Source: Flavobacterium panacis (GTDB lineage Bacteria > Bacteroidota > Bacteroidia > Flavobacteriales > Flavobacteriaceae). From it: 64,000 nt of DNA. Positions 45,901 through 54,530 of this stretch are shown here, piece by piece. The notes under the pieces were generated by a model. That model ran no database searches. It was not told the origin of the DNA and worked only from the letters and a program-made list of their open reading frames with translations. A program made the position numbers and the translations under genes. The stretch lies in contig NZ_JANKMS010000001.1 in the NCBI RefSeq assembly GCF_024649945.1, positions 248,001-312,000 of the forward strand, written 5' to 3'. The number at the start of each line of letters is the position of its first letter. The stretch's first letter is position 1.

Positions 45901-45959
45901 CCTTGGGCTATCTGCCTCCTCTGAAAGTATTTACTGCTGGATTACAGTTTAATTTTTAA
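42939..45959 (+). CDS. SusC/RagA-family TonB-dependent transporter
   Basis: 1006 residues. Signal peptide (to about residue 30), then a carboxypeptidase-like domain (45-120, IKGVVSDGSNPLPGVSVIVKN). The plug domain follows (NQPVTNVLAVMQGRMPGVVITQT, RGQNSLRAGGNNPLYIIDGVPY, IYGSRAANGVVLITTKKG). The remainder is a 22-strand outer-membrane barrel ending in an aromatic-rich strand (FTAGLQFNF). With SusD it imports oligomers across the outer membrane. The next genes are a SusD and a secreted S9 peptidase, which suggests peptide rather than glycan uptake. It is carried as ICE cargo. Confidence 0.93.
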   Translation: MNYFSFYKDGKALYCLFLLGFSMSFSSLYADTIASISSNHNLQQEIKGVVSDGSNPLPGVSVIVKNRSGSAAISDYNGQYAISATGNDTLVVSYIGFKTAIIPISGRNKIDIVLKYDTTTLQEVKVNAGYYSVKEGERTGNITRITAKDIENQPVTNVLAVMQGRMPGVVITQTTGIPGGGFDIKIRGQNSLRAGGNNPLYIIDGVPYASDPIGSGSASVVLPTQPSPLNSINPDQIESIEVLKDADATAIYGSRAANGVVLITTKKGKSGATRFSAKLSTGAATVTRFMDLMNTDQYLAMRREAFANDGINPIPSYAYDVNGTWDQNRYTDWQKELLGGTADIIDMNASVSGGSAQTQFLFSGNFNKQGTVLPGDFRYKKGNFHLNVNHESENKKFKINLNAGYTAQDNNQPRIDLMRETFSVAPNAPALYNADGTLNWENNTFNNPLRNLTGKYKALTNDLIANALISYEIADNLILQSNFGFTSLNNNENTTNPSTRYNPAYGLGPEYSSLISGDVKRKSWIIEPQLNWSKSFGAHTLNILAGSTFQSQKTNQLVQYASGFASNSLISNIGSATSVSTLLSDETVYKYQAFYTRLNYNFREKYILNLTGRRDGSSRFGPDRQFENFGAVGAAWIFSKENVFKDNSVVSFGKLRASYGTTGSDQIGDYQYIDSYTAGIKYGGTTGLQPSRLFNPYFSWETNKKLEAAIEAGLFGDRIFLTASFYDNRSSNQLTGIPMPGTTGFSSIQSNLNAVVQNKGTEFTLRTVNIQNSNWSWTSNLNLTFAKTKLLEFPNLENSTYANTFVIGQPLNIKKVYHYTGVDTQTGVYKFEDVNNDGIITPLEDKKTITDLTPDYYGGLQNTLKYKNWQLDFLFQFVKQKNYNASSYFVMPGSQGNQLASAVNSWKQPGDTAAYQIYSTGNNSTAYSAYYNYFDSDEAISDASYIRLKNISLSYDIPLKDFKCKVFFEGQNLLTFTNFDGADPEFTALGYLPPLKVFTAGLQFNF

Positions 45960-45975
45960 TCTAATAAATAACGAT

Positions 45976-47403
45976 ATGAAATCTCTTGATAACTTATCTG
46001 TGAAGCTGATAGCTTTGACGGATTTAAAACAGTACTTTAAATTTTATTTTTCAAATCTGGTTCTTCTCATTGTTTTGGCTGGGTGCGATAGTTTTGTAGA
46101 GGTAGATCTTCCAAATTCACAGCTTACTTCCAAAAGTGTTTTTGAAGACAAAACTACTGCCAACGCTGCTATGACTCAGGTGTATGCAAAGATGCGAGAC
46201 AATGGGTTGTTTAGCGGTAATACATCTGGACTTTCTCATTTACTTGGGAATTATGCCGATGAACTTAAATTTTATGGAAATCCACAGGATGGAACCGCTG
46301 CTTTTTATAACAATATTGTATTACAGTCTAATTCTGCAGTTAAATCTTTATGGAATGAAAGTTACAATCAGATCTACGGAGCTAATGCTGTGATTGAAGG
46401 TGTAAACTCTTCCGAAACGCTTGCACAGGCAGATCGTGATCAGCTAAAAGGCGAAGCACTGTTTACCAGAGCACTTATCCACCTTTATCTTACAAATATT
46501 TTTGGAGACATACCTTATATTAAAACAACTGACTATAAAAAGAATGCTGTAGCCGTAAAGGAAAAACCAAACACAATCTATAAATACTGCATTGAAGATT
46601 TAGTGTTAGCGCAGACTTTGCTTCCGTCAGCTTACAAAACTTCAGATAGGACAAGACCGAATAAATTCGCTGTACATGCCCTTCTTGCAAAAGTCTATCT
46701 ATATACACAGCAGTGGGCAGAGTCTTCAAATGAAGCTTCAGCTGTATTGAATAATACTGCTTTATATGCTTTTGAAAATGATCTAAGCAAAGTGTTCTTA
46801 AAAGAAAACAAATCCACAATTTGGCAGTTTGCTCCTTCCTTAAACGGTTCAAATACACTTGAAGCTCAAACCTTTGTTTTTACTATCGGACCTCCGCCTT
46901 TATCGGCATTAAGTTTAGATTTTATCAATTCTTTCCAACCAGAAGACAAAAGAAAACAGTTCTGGATTTCTTCTGTTTCCGATGACAATGCCATTTGGTT
47001 TTATCCTTCAAAATATAAAAGTAAAAGCACCACAGTTTCTACCGAATATTCAATTCTGCTTCGTTTGAATGAAGTTTATCTTATACGTGCTGAAGCAAGA
47101 GCTCATGCAGGAGACTTGATAGGAAGCAAGGAAGACTTAAATCGCATTAAGAATGCGGCGGGACTTTTAAATACTGAAGCGGTGTCGCAGAATGAAATAT
47201 TGCAGGCCGTTTTAAAAGAAAGACAATTAGAATTATTCACCGAATTGGGATCTCGTTTTTTCGATCTTAAAAGATTCGGCGTTTTAGATCAGACGCTATC
47301 CCTTGCAAAATTAGGATGGGACAGTTTCGAAAACAATCTTCCTATTCCTGAAACAGAATTAAACCTGAATAAAAACCTACAACCTCAAAATACCGGATAC
47401 TAA
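45976..47403 (+). CDS. SusD/RagB-family outer-membrane lipoprotein
   Basis: 475 residues. Hydrophobic segment with lipobox LAGC (Cys38) after a rather long N-terminal region, then FVEVDLPNSQLTSKSVFEDKTTANAAMTQ, a RagB signature. TPR-like helices follow (GEALFTRALIHLYLTNIFGDIPY), and the C-terminal SusD motif RLNEVYLIRAEARAHAG. It is the lid of the SusCD pair at the cell surface. Sixteen bases separate it from susC; its stop overlaps the next start by one base (TAATG). Confidence 0.93.
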   Translation: MKSLDNLSVKLIALTDLKQYFKFYFSNLVLLIVLAGCDSFVEVDLPNSQLTSKSVFEDKTTANAAMTQVYAKMRDNGLFSGNTSGLSHLLGNYADELKFYGNPQDGTAAFYNNIVLQSNSAVKSLWNESYNQIYGANAVIEGVNSSETLAQADRDQLKGEALFTRALIHLYLTNIFGDIPYIKTTDYKKNAVAVKEKPNTIYKYCIEDLVLAQTLLPSAYKTSDRTRPNKFAVHALLAKVYLYTQQWAESSNEASAVLNNTALYAFENDLSKVFLKENKSTIWQFAPSLNGSNTLEAQTFVFTIGPPPLSALSLDFINSFQPEDKRKQFWISSVSDDNAIWFYPSKYKSKSTTVSTEYSILLRLNEVYLIRAEARAHAGDLIGSKEDLNRIKNAAGLLNTEAVSQNEILQAVLKERQLELFTELGSRFFDLKRFGVLDQTLSLAKLGWDSFENNLPIPETELNLNKNLQPQNTGY

Positions 47404-49997
47404 TGAAATTATTAATTCCCATCAGCAAAACATTTTGGATTAGTAGCCTTTTGCTTATGATAATCTGCCCCGTAATGGGGCAGATTAAAAAATTGAAACA
47501 CTTATCTTCGGAAGATTACAAACTTTGGAGTACGCTTCAGGAAATAAAAATATCTTACGATGCCAGCTGGATAAGCTATATCCTATCCTATGAATCGCAT
47601 CATGATACGTTATTTATTCATAATATCAAAAGCAGGAAAATAATCAGTATTCCAAAAGGAAACAATGCTGAATTCTTAAAAGACAATTTCTTAGCCTGCA
47701 TGATGCCTGAAAACAGTTTAAAAATACTTAATCTAAAAACAGGCACTTTTGCTAATTTACTTCATATAAGCAGCTACAATCCTTCTAAAAACAGTATCAT
47801 TTTGCAGGGAGAAATAAAAGATGGAAGGTATATTTTGCAGGTTTGCTCCTATGAAGGAAAAATTATCAGAACCATAAGCAATGTAGCCAACCACCAGATA
47901 AGTCCTGATGGCTCCAAAATTGCCATCTTCCAATCATCTGATCAAAATGAAATTTCTATCCTTGATCTTAAAAATAATTTGCAGGTTACTGTAGCGGGTA
48001 ATAAAGATATTTTATTTTCAAATCTTAAATGGCATTACAAAGGAAATTCACTGGCTTTCACTGGTTATTCTTCCAGTGAAAACAAATATAGATTTCTTTA
48101 CTTTTATAAGACTCAAGAAAAAAAAACATATCAACTCACAGCTTCAGATTTGAATTTATATTTTCAAAACACTGAACTTGATCTTAAATATGACAACTCT
48201 TTTGCAATCTCCGATAACGAAGAGAATTTATTTTTTAATATCAAAGAAACAAACAAAGGAGAAAACGGAAATAAGGATGGTATTCAGGTGTGGAACACAA
48301 AAGATAAGGATTTATATCCCCGAAGAATATTAATTGGCGACTCAAAAAAGGCACCTAAACTAATAGTGTGGAATCCAGAAATAAAAACAGTTAGGCCAGT
48401 TGTAGATGAGATTCATACTCAGGCTCTAGTCAACCTAAACCAAGAAAATATACTGCTGTATAATGAAAATGAAAACAAGCCAAGTTTCAAGCAGAATCCA
48501 GATATAAACTATTGGCTATACAACATAAAAACGGGTGTTAAAAAAAAGTTTCTTGACAATCAGGAAGTAAATGCAAATAGCGTCTCATTCTCGCCAGATG
48601 GAAAGTATTATCTTTATTTTAAAGATCTAAATTGGTGGCTATATTCTTTTGAAAAAGAAAGTCATGTATGCCTGACCAAAAACCTCAAATATTCATTTAC
48701 TGATAATCAGAATCAGATTGCTGAAACTCCGCATGGTTACGGTTTTGCAGGATGGTCAGAAGAAGACCAAAGCGTTTTTCTTTATGACCAGTTTGACATC
48801 TGGGAATTCGACACAAAAAACGCATCATTTAGACAGCTAACTTTTGGTAGAAAAAATCAGGATATCCATAGATTCAATGTTTTGAAATCTAATTTTAATG
48901 GAAATTTTATTACCAGAGACCAGATTATAAGTCCAGGTAAAAACTCTGTCATTCGAGTTTCAAAAATCGACAACAGTTATTCCGGTTACATGTTCCTTGA
49001 CGCCGAGCGAAAACTTCAAAAAATAGTTTATGACGAAAAATATTTACATGGGATTATCAAAGCTGAGAACAAGAAAAACTTTGCATATATCAGCGAAGAT
49101 TTTGATTCGCCACCACAGATAAAAGTTGATGGAAAGACCGTTTTTAAATCCAACCCTCAACATAAAAATTTCTTTTGGGGACACTCAAAACTAATATCAT
49201 ACAAAAACTCAAAAGATGTAGCTCTCAATGGTGTTCTTTTTTTTCCTGCAGATTACGATCCCAATAAAAACTATCCGATGGTGGTAAATATTTATCAAAA
49301 GCAGACTTATCTTCTTCATCGTTACAGCAATCCCACGTTTCTAAATGGATCATCCCTTAACGTATCAAACTATACAAGTAACGGATATTTTGTATTACTT
49401 CCAGATATTGATTATCATATAGGGAATCCTGGATTTTCTGCTCTTGACTGCGTTACAAGTGCAGTGGATCAGGTAATAGATAACTACCCTGTTAACAGGC
49501 ATAAAATTGGTCTTACGGGACATTCCTTCGGAGGATATGAGGTCGTTTTTATTGTTACCCAGACTAATATGTTTGCTGCGGCCGTTGCGGGAGCTGCAGT
49601 AACCGATTTTAACAGCCATTATTTGTCCTACAATAAAGTAATCTATACTCCGGAATCTTGGCGGTATGAGTATTATCAAATGAGAATGGGTACAGATCTA
49701 TTTAGTGACTATAATAACTATCAAAACAATTCTCCTATTAAAAATGTCACAAAAATTACCACGCCGTTATTATCTTTCAGTGGCAATTCGGATATGCAGG
49801 TTGATCCCATACAAAGCAAAGAATTTTATCTCGCACTAAGAAGACTTCAGAAAGAGCATATTATGCTCCTTTATCCAAATGACAACCATGTGTTGGGAAG
49901 GCCTGACAATCAAAAAGACCTTACAGAAAAAACATTGGAATGGTTTAATTTTTATCTTAAGGGATATCCTAAATCACAATGGATGGAACCCATATAA
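47403..49997 (+). CDS. S9-family (prolyl oligopeptidase/DPP-IV-like) serine peptidase
   Basis: 864 residues. N-terminal signal (about 10-27), a beta-propeller of WD/PD40-like repeats (50-560) and a C-terminal alpha/beta-hydrolase domain. The catalytic serine is Ser708 in GHSFGGYE; Asp is expected in the GNSDMQVDP segment and His in YPNDNHVLGRPD. It probably cleaves peptides in the periplasm after SusCD import, or matures a secreted peptide. It is the last gene of the operon and is coupled to susD. Confidence 0.9.
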   Translation: MKLLIPISKTFWISSLLLMIICPVMGQIKKLKHLSSEDYKLWSTLQEIKISYDASWISYILSYESHHDTLFIHNIKSRKIISIPKGNNAEFLKDNFLACMMPENSLKILNLKTGTFANLLHISSYNPSKNSIILQGEIKDGRYILQVCSYEGKIIRTISNVANHQISPDGSKIAIFQSSDQNEISILDLKNNLQVTVAGNKDILFSNLKWHYKGNSLAFTGYSSSENKYRFLYFYKTQEKKTYQLTASDLNLYFQNTELDLKYDNSFAISDNEENLFFNIKETNKGENGNKDGIQVWNTKDKDLYPRRILIGDSKKAPKLIVWNPEIKTVRPVVDEIHTQALVNLNQENILLYNENENKPSFKQNPDINYWLYNIKTGVKKKFLDNQEVNANSVSFSPDGKYYLYFKDLNWWLYSFEKESHVCLTKNLKYSFTDNQNQIAETPHGYGFAGWSEEDQSVFLYDQFDIWEFDTKNASFRQLTFGRKNQDIHRFNVLKSNFNGNFITRDQIISPGKNSVIRVSKIDNSYSGYMFLDAERKLQKIVYDEKYLHGIIKAENKKNFAYISEDFDSPPQIKVDGKTVFKSNPQHKNFFWGHSKLISYKNSKDVALNGVLFFPADYDPNKNYPMVVNIYQKQTYLLHRYSNPTFLNGSSLNVSNYTSNGYFVLLPDIDYHIGNPGFSALDCVTSAVDQVIDNYPVNRHKIGLTGHSFGGYEVVFIVTQTNMFAAAVAGAAVTDFNSHYLSYNKVIYTPESWRYEYYQMRMGTDLFSDYNNYQNNSPIKNVTKITTPLLSFSGNSDMQVDPIQSKEFYLALRRLQKEHIMLLYPNDNHVLGRPDNQKDLTEKTLEWFNFYLKGYPKSQWMEPI

Positions 49998-50000
49998 TAG

Positions 50001-50030
50001 CAACGCTGTTTTCAATAGAAAACAGCGTTG
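50001..50030. terminator. Hairpin between convergent genes
   Basis: 12-bp perfect stem (50001-50012 with 50019-50030) around a 6-base loop directly after the peptidase stop. The 3' T-tract is weak; it probably serves both convergent transcripts. Confidence 0.7.
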
Positions 50031-50055
50031 CCAGTTTAAATTAGTTTAATACAAA

Positions 50056-50331
50056 TTAAGGATTTGGAATTTTGTACAGCGGAAGGTCACAGTTATTCTC
50101 ATTTACTTTTTGGAATAATTGAGAACTTCCAGAAGTACAAATCACACCGTTATTATCAGTTGTACATTGAATGTCTGCATGACAGGGATCCTGCTGCGAA
50201 ACATAACGGTATCCTGTTACATTTGCAAGAGTTTTTGTACTGCTCATCGAAGTAGTTACAAATGCTCCTGCTCCTCCTAAGATCATGACAGCTAAAGGTG
50301 CCATAAATCTTTTTGAAAAGATTTTTTTCAT
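50056..50331 (-). CDS. Small secreted Cys-containing protein (DUF6520-like)
   Basis: 91 residues. Begins MKKIFSKRFMAPLAVMILGG AGAF, an export signal, then TTSMSSTKTLANVTGYRYVS and a Cys-containing tail with PCHADIQC, VICTSG and NNCDLPLYKIPNP (four Cys). Length, opening and the closing CxxPLY pattern match small Bacteroidota proteins I know as DUF6520. Function unknown. The next gene downstream of it on the chromosome and upstream in the transcript, a MauE/DoxX redox membrane protein, could form or exchange its disulfides. Confidence 0.75.
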   Translation of the reverse strand: MKKIFSKRFMAPLAVMILGGAGAFVTTSMSSTKTLANVTGYRYVSQQDPCHADIQCTTDNNGVICTSGSSQLFQKVNENNCDLPLYKIPNP

Positions 50332-50416
50332 AATAATAAAGATTTGTATAGTTATGATCTACTCTATTTCAGGTTTTCGATCTAATCCCTGACATCGCGG
50401 CCCCGATATATTTTAA

Positions 50417-51946
50417 TTATTCTTGAATGATAGATTTACGAACTGACTTATCTTGAGCCAGATAGCTCCGAAGTTTGTAACATACTAGTTGGCTGCCTGT
50501 CAAGACATATATAAAATGTCCATATACCAACATTGACTTTACTTTTTTTCCTTCCGAATCATGTATTAAAAAACTGGAACGATATGTTTTATTTGATAAG
50601 TCATAAACATCAATTATGCTGGCATTCTTCCATATTTTTTCTGATTCATACAAACCCGGCAGAGCTGAATTTACATATAAGAATTTTCCATAGGTGGCAA
50701 TCCCTTTATTGACAGTTAAAGGAGGTTTGGCAAAAGTTTTCATTCTGCTGTTTTTGTACTTCATCAGTTCCACTTTCGCATGACTGATTGTATCAATTGT
50801 ATTGCCTTTAAAATCAAGTTCAAGTGTCGGTTTAATGACAAAGAACTCATTGCGGTAGTAATAGATATAAATCATCCTATTAAGCTGATGATTATATGCC
50901 AGAATACCGTCAGTATCGAAAATTCCGTCAAACTGTTTCTTTAAGATCTGCTTATTAAATTTCGCTTTTTCTGTATTATTTAAATTTAAATTACCCAAAG
51001 CATTCTCCCCTGTTTTTGGAACTAAATATCTCACTGCCAGATTTAATGAATCCATAGGCTCCGCACTTGAAAATAAGTAACCGTCATTTAATCTAAGTTT
51101 TCCATGCCAGCTGCGTAAATCGCCTTTGAAAAGATATGGTACAGTCCCCTCATATAGAAAAAAATTATTCTCAAATACTTTAATCTTGGGTCTGGAAAAC
51201 GGAAGGTTTTTTTCTCTTAAAGTAATTTGAAAACTGTTTTTCAGCTTTGATAAAGTATCAAACATAACGATCCTAAAAGGTGAAGTATAATTCCCCAAGT
51301 ATACTTTTCCATTACCAAACCCTGCAAAATAATACGAATTAAATTTTAAGTCTATTTTGTATACTTCCTGAGCGACATGCTGGGGAAATCGTCTTATAAA
51401 TTTATTTTTATAATGGACAATATGTTCAGAAAAGCTAAATAATACTACCATTGTGATTCCTGCACTTAAAAAGACAGTTAAAAGCAACCCTCTTCGCAAA
51501 TTAAGTTGTTTTATGCTATTACTGCCATTTATCTTATTTGGAAACAACATAAATGCATAGCCTGCCATTAAAGCAAAAATCAGATTAAAAGTTAAATGCT
51601 GGCTCCATGACATTTTTTCTAAAATTCCTCCGCAGGAACAGGGGATAAATGCACTATAATTTAATATTATATAAATGTAAAATGAAAATAAAATCATCAG
51701 AATGAAAGCAAAAAGCAATGCTACATGCCTGGTTCTTTTAAATACGAAAAGAAAAGCAATTAAAAATTCTGAAATTGGAACTAAAATCGAAACCCAATCA
51801 GCAAATGGACTTAAAATGGGCGATTGCCCAAGCTGGATTCTAAAATCATTATAATCTAATAATTTGCTTAATCCAGCATACACAAACAAAAGTATGTATA
51901 AGAGACATGTAATTTCGATTACGGTATTTTTCCATCTTAAATTCAC
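50417..51946 (-). CDS. MauE/DoxX-type redox membrane protein with C-terminal propeller-like domain
   Basis: 509 residues. Four membrane helices in the first 140 residues, with YAGLSKLLDYNDFRIQLGQSP and the Cys motif PCSCGG between helices, characteristic of MauE/DoxX redox proteins. A fifth helix (about 152-170) leads to a periplasmic domain of about 320 residues, beta-rich and probably a propeller (repeats such as YFAGFGNGKVYLG and GIATYGKFLYVNSALPG). It lies 85 bases upstream of the DUF6520-like gene on the same strand, so the two are likely functionally linked. Confidence 0.78.
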   Translation of the reverse strand: MNLRWKNTVIEITCLLYILLFVYAGLSKLLDYNDFRIQLGQSPILSPFADWVSILVPISEFLIAFLFVFKRTRHVALLFAFILMILFSFYIYIILNYSAFIPCSCGGILEKMSWSQHLTFNLIFALMAGYAFMLFPNKINGSNSIKQLNLRRGLLLTVFLSAGITMVVLFSFSEHIVHYKNKFIRRFPQHVAQEVYKIDLKFNSYYFAGFGNGKVYLGNYTSPFRIVMFDTLSKLKNSFQITLREKNLPFSRPKIKVFENNFFLYEGTVPYLFKGDLRSWHGKLRLNDGYLFSSAEPMDSLNLAVRYLVPKTGENALGNLNLNNTEKAKFNKQILKKQFDGIFDTDGILAYNHQLNRMIYIYYYRNEFFVIKPTLELDFKGNTIDTISHAKVELMKYKNSRMKTFAKPPLTVNKGIATYGKFLYVNSALPGLYESEKIWKNASIIDVYDLSNKTYRSSFLIHDSEGKKVKSMLVYGHFIYVLTGSQLVCYKLRSYLAQDKSVRKSIIQE

Positions 51947-52080
51947 AACCAGTACTTTTTAGTTTATAATGATTATCATCTCTTCAAAAAAATATTTTAT
52001 ACAAATTTAGATAGCTTATTTTACTGAGCACTTATCCGAATCAAGCCAAAGTTTTTTAAAATCAGGCAATTTTTCATACA

Positions 52081-52118
52081 AAAAATGCTTAACAGAAATC
52101 ATTATCAGTTAAGCATTT
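52081..52118 (-). terminator. Terminator of the 96-residue gene
   Basis: 12-bp stem (52081-52092 with 52107-52118). On the minus strand it lies directly after the gene ending at 52135 and is followed by a T-tract. Confidence 0.75.
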
Positions 52119-52134
52119 TAATTATACTCTATTT

Positions 52135-52425
52135 TTAGAGCTTGGCGGTATCACTGAGAACAGACAGCTTTTCATTAAGCTCTACCAATCCAGCCTTTAT
52201 AAGGCACTCTTCCGAAATACTTTTAAGATCCTGCTGGCTTTCTAAAGAAATACTTTCAAGAAGCATTGAATCTTTCTTTTTTGAATCTACTCCCATCGTA
52301 ATCAGATGGCTCAAAAGCAGTACATTTTTACGTGAAATTTTCAAATCAATCCTCACCGCCTCACTCATGCCTGGGATACTTAAAACCGTATCAAATACTT
52401 TGGCAACATCATCTTTTGTAATCAT
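52135..52425 (-). CDS. Hypothetical ICE protein
   Basis: 96 residues, helical and charged, no membrane segment or recognised domain (VRIDLKISRKNVLLLSHLIT, SLESQQDLKSISEECLIKAG). It is divergent from the relaxase genes across the putative oriT, with its own terminator. This is a position where small mobilisation or regulatory proteins are often found, but its role is unknown. Confidence 0.65.
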   Translation of the reverse strand: MITKDDVAKVFDTVLSIPGMSEAVRIDLKISRKNVLLLSHLITMGVDSKKKDSMLLESISLESQQDLKSISEECLIKAGLVELNEKLSVLSDTAKL

Positions 52426-52561
52426 AATTTCAGCATTTTAATTAATAATATCGAAAAGTAAAATTAAGAAGTTGCCTTTAGAATTTGGTAGTCATAATTT
52501 AGCGACGATTGTTTATCGCTTCAAGCTTTTCTAATTTCGTTCCATTGTAAAAAGTCTGAAA

Positions 52562-52645
52562 GATTGCATCGTTCCTGCAATCGGCCAGATGAACGGTTGT
52601 CGGACAACCGGATCTGGCTGATCTGTCCTCGGAACTCGGGATCAG
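52562..52645. other. Candidate oriT: nested inverted repeats before the relaxase genes
   Basis: In the 317-base gene-free stretch upstream of the relaxase operon are: GATTGCA/TGCAATC (52562-52568, 52576-52582); a nested hairpin with outer arms GCCAGAT/ATCTGGC (52584-52590, 52612-52618) and inner arms CGGTTGTC/GACAACCG (52594-52601, 52603-52610); and CTGATC/GATCAG (52618-52623, 52640-52645). Clustered inverted repeats next to relaxase genes are the usual sign of an origin of transfer. The nic site cannot be read. Confidence 0.65.
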
Positions 52646-52758
52646 AGATATTTTAAGACTGATAAGTAAACAGATAATAACAACATAAAGTTGAAAGATG
52701 TTATAAATTATTTTGTCTGGAAAATGAAATTAATGAACAAAATGAAAGTGAAATAGAA

Positions 52759-53142
52759 ATGGAAAGTTCAAACAAAACACGAAAAATTACTGTCCGCTTG
52801 ACACCATTAGAATATGCGGAAATAGAATCAAAGTTTAAAAAAACAACCTGCAGAAAATTAAGCAATTATATTCGAAAACAATTATTTAATAAACCAATTA
52901 TAAGTACGTATCGCAACGAATCATTAGATGATTTTATTGAAGAAACAATCATACTAAGAAACGAACTGAATGCAGTGGGAAATAATATAAATCAGGCAGT
53001 CAAAAAACTTCATACCTTAAACCATATTTCTGCCTTAAAAGAATGGACTATGTGTTTTGAATTAAATCAAAAAAAACTCTTCGAAAAGATAAATGACATC
53101 CAGATTCATATCCAAAAAATATCCATACAATGGTTACGATAA
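52759..53142 (+). CDS. mobA: Relaxosome accessory protein (ribbon-helix-helix, mobilisation)
   Basis: 127 residues. N-terminal RHH-like region TRKITVRLTPLEYAEIESKFK, then a helical domain with LRNELNAVGNNINQAVKKLH, the signature of MobC/BmgB-type mobilisation proteins. It should bind oriT and help the relaxase nick. Its 3' end overlaps the relaxase start by 13 bases. The name mobA follows the usual convention for Bacteroidetes mobilisation operons. Confidence 0.85.
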   Translation: MESSNKTRKITVRLTPLEYAEIESKFKKTTCRKLSNYIRKQLFNKPIISTYRNESLDDFIEETIILRNELNAVGNNINQAVKKLHTLNHISALKEWTMCFELNQKKLFEKINDIQIHIQKISIQWLR

Positions 53143-54374
53143 TTAAGACAAGTAATTCCATCCGAAGTATTTTTAACTACAATGAAAATAAAGTTAAAAC
53201 TGGAGTTGCTCAATGTATTGGATCTGCAAATTTTCTTTTAGACGTAGCCCAAATGACCGAAACAATGAAGCTTAACCGATTCATAAATAGGCTTGAATTA
53301 AATGAAAACACAAAACGAAACAGTGTACATATTTCTTTGAATTTTGATCCTTCGGAAAATCATTCAAAAGAAAAACTGATGATGATTGCAAATGCTTATA
53401 TGGATAAGATAGGTTTTGGAAAACAGCCTTATTTAGTATATCAACATTTTGATGCCGCGCATCCGCACGTCCATGTAATTTCTGTAAATATTGAAAGAGA
53501 TGGAAAAAGGATTGATCTGCATCATTTAGGAATAAGAAAATCGGAGCCAGCGAGAAAAGAAATTGAAGAATCTTTTGGGCTTGTAAAAGCAGAAGGACGT
53601 AATAAAAAAGAACAATTTAGCTTACTGCCTATCAATATGGGTAAAGTACGCTATGGAAGAATTGAATCGAAAAAAGCTCTCACAACAGTTCTTAGTAACG
53701 TTTTAAATGAATATAAATATTCAAGCCTTGCAGAACTGAATTGTGTTTTGAAATATTATAATGTATTAGCTGATCGAGGCAATGAGAATTCGAAAATATT
53801 TCTAGCAAATGGAATGGTATATCGAATACTGGATGAAAAAGGTACTCCTATAGGTGTTCCCATTAAAGCCAGCGACTTTTATTTTAAGCCCACTTTGAAA
53901 TTTCTAGAAACAAAATTTAAAACCAACTCAGTAAGAAAAGAGCCTGATAAAACAAGAATAAAAAATGTAATCAATATGACCTTCTTACGAGAAAACATAA
54001 ATCATGTAAATCAACTTTCACTGTTACTGGAAAAAGAAGGAATAAAAACCGTTCTTAGAAAAAGCAGTGAAGGACAAACCTATGGGATTACATATATTGA
54101 CCATACAACAAAGAATGTTTTTAATGGTTCTTCTTTAGGTAAAGAATACAGTGCAAAGGCAATAATTGAACGTTGTGAAAATAAAAAAAATCCCGTAAAA
54201 AGTGAATGGATTTCTAAACAATTAGAATCCTTTAACTTTGAAAATTTGTCTAATAAAACATTCGATTCTAAGGCGATTATCAACTTACTAGACTCTATAC
54301 TAAAACCTGAAATTACGTTTGATTATTTACCTAAACAACTGAAAAAGAAAAAACAAAATCGAAGAAGAATATGA
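53130..54374 (+). CDS. mobB: Relaxase (mobilisation nuclease)
   Basis: 414 residues. The N-terminal relaxase domain has the likely catalytic Tyr17 in IFNYNENKV, VHISLNF (His67) and the metal-binding HPHVHVISVNI (His111, 113, 115). The C-terminal half is basic and without recognised domain. It nicks oriT and leads the strand into the recipient. The layout is that of Bacteroidetes mobilisation relaxases (MOBP-like). It is not followed directly by the coupling protein: four nuclease-like genes are inserted between. Confidence 0.92.
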   Translation: MVTIIKTSNSIRSIFNYNENKVKTGVAQCIGSANFLLDVAQMTETMKLNRFINRLELNENTKRNSVHISLNFDPSENHSKEKLMMIANAYMDKIGFGKQPYLVYQHFDAAHPHVHVISVNIERDGKRIDLHHLGIRKSEPARKEIEESFGLVKAEGRNKKEQFSLLPINMGKVRYGRIESKKALTTVLSNVLNEYKYSSLAELNCVLKYYNVLADRGNENSKIFLANGMVYRILDEKGTPIGVPIKASDFYFKPTLKFLETKFKTNSVRKEPDKTRIKNVINMTFLRENINHVNQLSLLLEKEGIKTVLRKSSEGQTYGITYIDHTTKNVFNGSSLGKEYSAKAIIERCENKKNPVKSEWISKQLESFNFENLSNKTFDSKAIINLLDSILKPEITFDYLPKQLKKKKQNRRRI

Positions 54375-54530
54375 AATTTACGGAAAAATCTTTTTAATTT
54401 GTAATAAAATCATTATTTGTACATTTATTTTCAATTCGAAAATACCTAAGTAAGCGACAAGTTATCATTCTCTGAAAGACACCCACTATTTTAAAGCGAT
54501 TATATAATTACATACACGTTAAAGAAACAT

